DNA of 7,279 nt from JANOQP01 sp044227705 (GTDB lineage Bacteria > Bacteroidota > Bacteroidia > Chitinophagales > Saprospiraceae). This document shows, in pieces, positions 1 through 5,100 of the stretch (positions are counted from its first letter, which is position 1; every line of letters starts with the position of its first letter). The stretch is taken from the NCBI GenBank assembly GCA_044227705.1, contig JBGAWE010000227.1:1-7279 (forward strand), given 5' to 3'. The translations under genes and the position numbers were made by a program. Under the pieces are notes generated by a model. That model searched no databases. It was given only the letters and a program-made list of their open reading frames with translations, and had not been told where the DNA came from.

Positions 1-2
1 GT

Positions 3-86
3 GCCGAGAAGCTGGCCAGCGTGGCCGACGCGGAGATGCGGACGCTCGTCGCGGTGAAGCCGGTGGACGAGCTGAAAAAGCTTTAA
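3..86 (+). CDS. C-terminal end of an unidentified gene (partial)
   Basis: The window opens inside a reading frame that runs without a stop from base 3 to a TAA at 84-86. Its last residues are charged and helix-like, ending VAVKPVDELKKL. The codons are GC-rich at the third position (gcc, gag, aag, ctg, gtg), like the genes further on, which supports real coding. Only 27 residues are visible, with no recognisable domain or motif, so no function can be assigned. The next gene starts 77 bases after the stop. Another frame could be the real one, but this one ends cleanly and has the best codon bias. Confidence 0.5.
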   Translation, partial: AEKLASVADAEMRTLVAVKPVDELKKL

Positions 87-145
87 GAGCTTGCCCAGCC
101 TCATTGTCAAGGCGGATTTGCAGTGGGCTTACTTGTTTTACAGCC

Positions 146-157
146 GTAAGACCTTAC
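146..157. repeat. Short inverted repeat just before the 164 start
   Basis: GTAAG (146-150) and CTTAC (153-157) form a 12-base dyad around a two-base centre, ending six bases before the ATG at 164. A further CTTAC lies at 128-132. The position would suit an operator or a small 5' hairpin that affects initiation. Five-base arms are short enough to occur by chance, so this is only a candidate. Confidence 0.25.
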
Positions 158-163
158 CAAGCC

Positions 164-1093
164 ATGCGCAGCAAATTTGAAACCGAGGCCGATTTCGCAC
201 AGGCCAGCCGGGAGTTGGCAGAAATGCGCGAGCACCTTTGTGGGCAATTGGAGGAAAACTCGGCGTACGTGGTGGCCGAGTTTGCCGAGGAGCTGGGGAG
301 GCTCATGGAGCTGCACTTGGCGTACTTTTCCCAAAAGCCCGGGCAGGATTTCGAAATGATGGGGCAGATCAACCAAATCCGGGTTGCCCTGAACAAGGAG
401 CGTTTGCAACGGGAGCGCGGATGGGTTGAACGGGCGGCCGAATGCACCGATGAGCAGGTGGAACTGAAGCGGGCATATGCCCAAATCCTGCATTCGTTTT
501 CGCACCAGCACGGCATGTTTTGCAGCCGCAAGACGAAGTGGAAGATGTTCCTCGTGACGTTTATCCGGTGGTCGGGCGAGGGCTACGACCCATATTTCAG
601 AGGCTCGTTTGGGCCGACGGCCGTCGACGAAGAGGGCGCCAAACAATGCTTCATAGAGCTGCTATCGGACCTTTACTTTTTGCGCTGGCTGCGCAAGCGT
701 TATCAGGAGCTGCAACTCCAGCTTCCCGGGTTATCAGCCAAGTTTTACAGGCGACGAACACATGCCTACGGCAATTTCCGCGACCTTTTCAAAAAGCCGG
801 AACACGAGTTGCGATTCACCACATACCTGCAATCCGCGGAGGCGGGCGTGTTGGACGGCGACGAAAAGCTGATTGATGTCAGCCCAAACATCAAAAAACT
901 GTGGATGGCCTTCCACGCAGCATTTGACTTGGGCTGGGTGCGGATTACGAGCAGGGAGAACTATGCCGAATGTTTGTCGGATAAATTCGAGAGACACCTA
1001 GACATGAGTTTCTTTTCAAAGACGAAAAAGGAGCGCATGGGCAACGAGTTTTACGAGGAGGCCAAAAAGGAACTGTCGCTGACAGAATGTTAA
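164..1093 (+). CDS. Hypothetical 309-residue, largely helical protein, faintly RteC-like
   Basis: This gene is not confidently recognised. The ATG at 164 is preferred over an in-frame TTG at 104, because the extra 20 residues look non-coding and the good amphipathic pattern begins with MRSKFETEADF. No Shine-Dalgarno sequence is visible. The protein has no signal peptide or membrane span, so it is probably cytoplasmic. Residues 1-110 are charged and helical, possibly coiled. Residues 111-145 hold an aromatic and basic stretch (HSFSHQHGMFC, then TFIRWSGEG). Residues 158-187 form a Tyr/Leu/Arg-rich helix (LLSDLYFLRWLRKRY). The C-terminus (244-309) contains KKLWMAFHAAFDLGWV and FERHLDMSFF, then a Lys/Glu-rich tail. 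That order weakly recalls the C-terminal half of RteC, the regulator of excision in Bacteroides conjugative transposons, but I could not verify a match. GC content is clearly lower than in the large gene downstream (one 60-base stretch, 961-1020, is 38% GC), which may indicate acquisition. The stop is followed at once by an inverted repeat. Confidence 0.75.
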   Translation: MRSKFETEADFAQASRELAEMREHLCGQLEENSAYVVAEFAEELGRLMELHLAYFSQKPGQDFEMMGQINQIRVALNKERLQRERGWVERAAECTDEQVELKRAYAQILHSFSHQHGMFCSRKTKWKMFLVTFIRWSGEGYDPYFRGSFGPTAVDEEGAKQCFIELLSDLYFLRWLRKRYQELQLQLPGLSAKFYRRRTHAYGNFRDLFKKPEHELRFTTYLQSAEAGVLDGDEKLIDVSPNIKKLWMAFHAAFDLGWVRITSRENYAECLSDKFERHLDMSFFSKTKKERMGNEFYEEAKKELSLTEC

Positions 1094-1096
1094 AAT

Positions 1097-1122
1097 CAGT
1101 CACCATTCGCGAACGGTGACTG
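1097..1122. repeat. Inverted repeat directly after the 309-residue gene
   Basis: CAGTCACC (1097-1104) is matched perfectly by GGTGACTG (1115-1122). The ten bases between them are themselves nearly symmetrical (TTCG and CGAA flanked by one A/C mismatch), so the whole 26 bases form an almost complete palindrome. It begins three bases after the stop codon. No T-run follows it on the + strand. On the minus strand it is followed by GATTTTAAC, so it could work weakly as a terminator for leftward transcription. It could also be a binding site for a dimeric protein or a 3' RNA-stabilising hairpin. Confidence 0.6.
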
Positions 1123-1154
1123 GGGCGAGGCTCGCCAAATTGAGCCGTCATTCC

Positions 1155-1172
1155 TTTGTCCCATCGGACAAA
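1155..1172. repeat. Perfect 7-bp hairpin in the intergenic region
   Basis: TTTGTCC (1155-1161) and GGACAAA (1166-1172) pair perfectly around a four-base loop (CATC). This is a tight, plausible RNA hairpin. It is followed by AAATTTG rather than a T-run, so it is not a standard rho-independent terminator on the + strand. It is the second of four inverted repeats within about 165 bases. Confidence 0.5.
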
Positions 1173-1208
1173 AATTTGCAGAAACAAGGCTGTTTTGCCC
1201 GAGTTGTG

Positions 1209-1225
1209 CAGTCGTGTTGCGACTG
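1209..1225. repeat. Perfect 6-bp hairpin in the intergenic region
   Basis: CAGTCG (1209-1214) and CGACTG (1220-1225) pair perfectly around TGTTG. Its outer arm begins with CAGTC, the same five bases that open the palindrome at 1097. It lies six bases before the next hairpin (1232-1259). Taken alone, six base pairs could be chance. Confidence 0.4.
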
Positions 1226-1231
1226 TTTGAC

Positions 1232-1259
1232 GTGCGTTTTATGAGGCCGTAAAACGCGC
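1232..1259. repeat. Perfect 8-bp hairpin, extendable to 10 bp, upstream of the small-gene pair
   Basis: GCGTTTTA (1234-1241) and TAAAACGC (1250-1257) are perfect reverse complements around TGAGGCCG. One G-T pair and one G-C pair extend the stem to 1232-1259. It ends 37 bases before the ATG at 1297. A run of five T's appears only at 1269-1273, eleven bases past the eight-bp stem, so a classical terminator is unlikely. A leader structure or protein-binding site for the gene pair is more plausible. Confidence 0.5.
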
Positions 1260-1296
1260 CGAACCCAATTTTTAACCCTCTAAACGCCATTTTTTC

Positions 1297-1674
1297 ATGA
1301 TTTACAGATGCGAAAAGGGCCAGCGGACCACGTACACCTCCATCTCCAACCTGAACCACTACCACAATCGACTCCACGACTGGTCGGACAGCGGCAAACA
1401 CCGCAGGCAGGGGTGGCTTGGGATGGCCTGCGGCTTCATCACAGGCGACGAGCAAAAGGGCAAGCTGGTGAAATCCCTGCCGAACGCCTATGCCTCGATC
1501 CTCGCCCAGCTTCTCGGTGAGCAACCGACCGCGCTTCCAAGCCCGCCCGCCGTGCCGGAAAGGCCGCAAACGGGCCGGCCCGTTGAATTTCGAATGAACC
1601 TTGGCGTGCCTCGAACCACCAACACTCAAAGCGTTGGAGAATTGGCCCAAACCCTCTACCACCAAAAACCCTGA
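1297..1674 (+). CDS. Hypothetical 125-residue protein, first gene of a coupled pair
   Basis: This gene is not recognised. The ATG at 1297 opens a frame with strongly GC-biased third positions (acc, tcc, aac, ctg, cac), which supports real coding. The first 75 residues are a compact, soluble-looking segment rich in His, Tyr, Trp and Arg (ISNLNHYHNRLHDW, then GWLGMACGFITGDEQKGK and NAYASILAQLLGE). A proline-rich linker follows at residues 77-95 (PSPPAVPERP), then a short tail ending in an amphipathic segment (SVGELAQTLYHQKP). There is no signal peptide or membrane span. The stop is only four bases before the ATG of the next gene, so the two are very likely co-transcribed and translationally coupled, and their products may act together. 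The proline-rich segment and tail could be an interaction arm, but that is speculation. Confidence 0.65.
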   Translation: MIYRCEKGQRTTYTSISNLNHYHNRLHDWSDSGKHRRQGWLGMACGFITGDEQKGKLVKSLPNAYASILAQLLGEQPTALPSPPAVPERPQTGRPVEFRMNLGVPRTTNTQSVGELAQTLYHQKP

Positions 1675-1678
1675 AACC

Positions 1679-2023
1679 ATGGAACAATCATTAGCGGACG
1701 CCAAGCTGGCGAACATCAACGTGCGCGTGACGCACCTCCAAAAAGCGCGATTGGCCGAGGCTGCCCGCCGGCGCGGGATGAGCCTGACCGACCAAGTTCT
1801 TTTTTTGATGGAATCGGGCGAACCTTCAAAATCCGAAAACATGAAAATTGAGCTTTTCCAGGCAGAGGAATTCGTCGTTGGTAGGAGCAGGGCAGGGGAG
1901 GGGACTGCCCGACCGTTCTGGGCCGTGATGCTTGTCCTGCTCCTGCTGGCTTTGGGGCTGGCCGCACTTTGGGTGAGGAAAAAAGGGCAGGACAAAAAGC
2001 CACCGAATGCCCCGCCTCGCTAG
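1679..2023 (+). CDS. Small protein with predicted ribbon-helix-helix segment and one membrane span
   Basis: The ATG at 1679 is chosen because it follows the upstream stop by four bases and directly precedes the conserved-looking part; an in-frame TTG at 1601 would overlap the upstream gene. The product has 114 residues. Residues 11-46 fit an RHH (Arc/MetJ-type) DNA-binding unit: a short alternating strand (NINVRVT), a basic helix (HLQKARLAEAARRRG), a turn, and a second helix (SLTDQVLFLMES). Residues 80-99 (FWAVMLVLLLLALGLAALWV) are a clear membrane helix, followed by a basic tail (RKKGQDKK). A DNA-binding-like domain tethered to the membrane is unusual. The basic tail would favour C-terminus-in by the positive-inside rule, which conflicts with a cytoplasmic N-terminal DNA-binding domain, so topology is uncertain. 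The RHH assignment comes from pattern only. Alternatives are a small membrane protein with a helical N-terminus, or a relaxosome or partition accessory protein. It sits 41 bases upstream of the large surface-protein gene. Confidence 0.7.
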   Translation: MEQSLADAKLANINVRVTHLQKARLAEAARRRGMSLTDQVLFLMESGEPSKSENMKIELFQAEEFVVGRSRAGEGTARPFWAVMLVLLLLALGLAALWVRKKGQDKKPPNAPPR

Positions 2024-2064
2024 CTTCGCCACACCGCACGGCCTGAACTCAAACCTTTCCGCCC

Positions 2065-2124
2065 ATGAAAAGAGCCCTCCTCTCCGCCCTTCTCCCTCTT
2101 TTCTTTTTATCCAAAACGATGGCG
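2065..2124 (+). other. Signal-peptide coding segment
   Basis: The first 20 codons encode a two-residue basic start (KR), a hydrophobic core (ALLSALLPLFFL), and a short polar stretch ending in MA before Q21. This matches a Sec signal peptide with an AxA-like cleavage site, and Gln at +1 is common in T9SS clients of Bacteroidota. The DNA is C/T-rich, unlike the strongly GC-rich repeat body that follows. Confidence 0.85.
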
Positions 2125-5100
2125 CAGGTGCCGCCCGCCTGCTCGCCGCCGGTGGCCACGCCGGGCGAGACCTGCGCCGAGACCTGCGTGACCTGCTCGG
2201 GCCTCAACAACTACATGGGCACGACCGCCGAGCGGCAGCCGAGCAGCATCCCGAACTTTTGCGGCTCGAACGAGAACGACCAGTTCTTCGGCTTCGTGGC
2301 TGGCGCGACGACCGCCACCTTCACCGTCACGCCGTCCAACTGCACCAACGGCGACGGCGTCCAGATCGCCCTCTACGACGACTGCGAGGGCGTGCCACTG
2401 GCCTGCAACGGCGGCTGCTCCAGCTGCGGCGGCGTGCCACAGGCGATAACCGTCTCCAACATGGTCGTCGGCAAGAACTACTGGGTGCTCGTCGACGGCT
2501 GGGCTGGCGACATCTGCGACTTCACCCTCACCATGAACCCGGCCTCGGCCGTCATCGCGCCGCCGGTTTCCTGGCCGTCGGGCGCGGCGGTCACGGGGCC
2601 GGCCGCCGTCTGCACCAACGACCCGCGCGAGTTCTGCGTCCCCGTCGCCTCGGGCGCTGGTTTTTACCAATGGACGATACCGTCCGACGCGAGCATCAAC
2701 GGCATCAGCGGCCCCGGCCCGATCGCCCTCGCCGCGCCCGACGGGCACTGCGCCACCGTGCTTTTTGGAAACTCGACCGGCTCGAAGACGGTCTGCGCGA
2801 AGGCCGTCAACTCCTGCAACTCCGCCGCCCAGCTCTGCAAGACGGTCACGACCTATGCCCCCTCGACCGCCACCATCAGCGGCTCGACGACGACCTGCGT
2901 CCCCAGCCCGATTCAGGTGAGCATTCCGGTCCATTTCACAGGCATCGGCCCCTGGTCGATAACCTACAACATCGACGGGTCGGGCGGCTACACCGTCAAC
3001 AACATCACGGCCAACCCCTACACCCTCACCGTCATCGCCGACGGCGAGGTCGCGCTGACCGGCGTCGTCGGCACGGGCGGCTGTGCGGGGACGGCGAGCG
3101 GCTCTTTCCTCATCGTCCACTCGGTGGTCGGCTTCACGGGCGCGGCGACCGGCGCGACCTGCTTCGGGCTGGCCAACGGCTCCGTCTCGGTCGTGCCGTA
3201 CTCGGGCGCCGCGCCGTTCAACTTCAGCTGGTCGCCGCCGCAGGGCAACACCGACAACCCGACCAACCTCGCCGCCGGGACCTACACCGTCACCGTGACC
3301 GACGCGGTGGGCTGCACGAACTCGGCCTCCTACGTCGTCGCCCAGCCGATGGCGCTGGCGGTCAATTTCATCAACGTCGTCCAGCCCGGCTGCTCCACGC
3401 CCAACGGCGGCTCCGTCACCGCCGCGCCGTCGGGCGGGACGCCCGGTTTCACCTACCACTGGTCGACCGGCGCGACCACGGCCACCATCTCCGGGCTGGC
3501 CGTGGGCAGCTATTCCGTCACCGTGACCGACGCCTACACCTGCACGAAGGCCGAGACCTTTGTCCTGACGGCGAACAACTCGCAGCCGCTCGCCATGGCT
3601 GCCGCCGCCCAACTGACCTGCGCCGCCGCGACGGCGACCGTCTCGGGCAGCGGCTCCTCGACCGGCCCCTCCATCGCCTATCTGTGGACGACGGCGGGCG
3701 GCCAGATCAGCGGCCCGGCGAACGAGCTGAACTGCCTCGCCGCCGCGCCCGGCACCTACCAGATCCTCGTGACGAACACCGCCTCCGGCTGCACGGCGAC
3801 GGCCTCGGCAGTTGTCTCACAAAACAATGCCGCACCCGGCGCGACGGCCAGCGGCGGGACGATCACCTGCCTCCTGCCCGCCGACACCCTTTTTGGAAGC
3901 TCGCCGACGCCCGGCGCGACCTTCGAGTGGACGGGCCCGGGCGGCTTCTTTTCGACCAATCAAAACCCGGTTGCCGCCGCGCCGGGCGACTATTTTTTGA
4001 AGGTCACTAACCCCGCCAACGGCTGCACCTCGACGGCGACCGCTGCCCTTTTGGCGAACAACGCGCCGCCCACAGCGACCGCCTCCGGCGGGACCTTGAC
4101 CTGCTCGGTCGGAACCGTCAACTTGACGGGAAGCTCGAGCGAGAGCGGCTCGGCTTTTTTGTGGGCGGGGCCGGGCGGCTTTTCGTCCACTTTGCAAAAC
4201 CCGCCGGTCTCTGTCGCGGGGCTTTACCACCTCGTCGTGACCTCCGTTTCGAGCGGCTGCACGGGCGCGGCCGATGCCGTCGTCTCGCAAAACACCGCCG
4301 CGCCAACCGCCTCGGCGACCGTGCCGGGCAACCTCAACTGCGTCAATTCGAGCGTCACCATCGACGGCTCGGCCTCGTCCCAGGGGCCTGATTTTTCGCA
4401 CAACTGGACGACGGCGGACGGCCACATCGTCTCCGGCGGGAACACGCCGACGCCCGTCGTCGACCAGCCGGGGCTTTATCTTTTGTCGATTTTGAACACG
4501 TCGAACGGCTGCACCGCCTCGACGGCGGTAACGGTAGCCCAGTCGACGACGGTCGCGGCGGGCATTTCCTCGATTGAAAACGCGGCCTGTTTCGGCGGCT
4601 CGAACGGAGCGGCGACGGCGGCAGCGACGGGCGGCTCGGGCAGTTTCACCTATCTCTGGTCGAACGGCGCGACGACGGCCACCGCCTCCGGCCTTCCCGC
4701 CGGGACCTATCAGGTCACCGCGACCGACGGCGAGGGCTGCACGGGCACGGCGTCGGCGACCGTCGGCGAGCCGCCCGTTTTGCTGGCCAACGCGACGGCC
4801 ACGCCCGTCTCCGCCCCCGGCTCGGCGGACGGGACGGCGGCGGCCAGCCCGAGCGGCGGCACCCCGGTTTTTTCCTATCAATGGAGCAACGGCGCGACGA
4901 CGGCCGCGATTTCCGGCCTCGCGCCGGGCAGCTATTCGGTCGTCGTGACCGACGCGAACGGCTGCACGGCTACCCAAACCGTCGTCGTCAACGATGCGGG
5001 CTGCGCCCTCTCGGCTTTGATTAACGCAACCAACGTCACCTGCTTCGGCGCGGCCGACGGCACGGCCACCGCGCAGGCGGCGGGCGCCAGCGGCGGCCTC

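Larger units (their letters stand above)
1094..1296. other. Hairpin-dense intergenic region with no gene
   Basis: The 203 bases between the 309-residue gene and the small-gene pair hold no credible coding region. They carry four separate inverted repeats (1097-1122, 1155-1172, 1209-1225, 1232-1259) with arms of six to eight perfectly matched bases. I looked for the Bacteroidota promoter pattern (TTTG, then TAnnTTTG about 19 bases later) and found only poor matches, such as AAAATTTG near 1171. The region probably contains the promoter and leader of the downstream genes, and a small structured RNA is possible. No RNA family was recognised. Confidence 0.55.

Noticed and set aside
104..163. TTG start that would extend the 309-residue protein by 20 residues
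   Set aside because: The added residues lack the composition of the rest of the protein and an ATG at 164 is available.
1155..1230. Bacteroidota-type promoter (TTTG and TAnnTTTG)
   Set aside because: Only partial matches such as AAAATTTG and ACTGTTTG were found, with upstream TTTG elements at the wrong distance.
1232..1275. Rho-independent terminator
   Set aside because: The stem is good, but the only T-run is eleven bases downstream instead of adjoining the stem.
1601..1678. TTG start that would extend the RHH-like protein upstream
   Set aside because: It would overlap the 125-residue gene by 74 bases. The ATG at 1679 fits the four-base spacing, and the RHH-like pattern lies just after it.
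1096..1995. A 299-codon open frame on the minus strand covering both small genes
   Set aside because: Its translation is rich in Ser, Arg and Pro with no recognisable domain. The + strand frames here show an RHH-like segment, a clean membrane helix and tight gene spacing.
2007..4010. A 667-codon open frame on the + strand overlapping the large gene
   Set aside because: It is an out-of-frame reading of the GC-rich repeat gene; the product is a low-complexity Arg/His/Leu string, while the 2065 frame gives clear domains.
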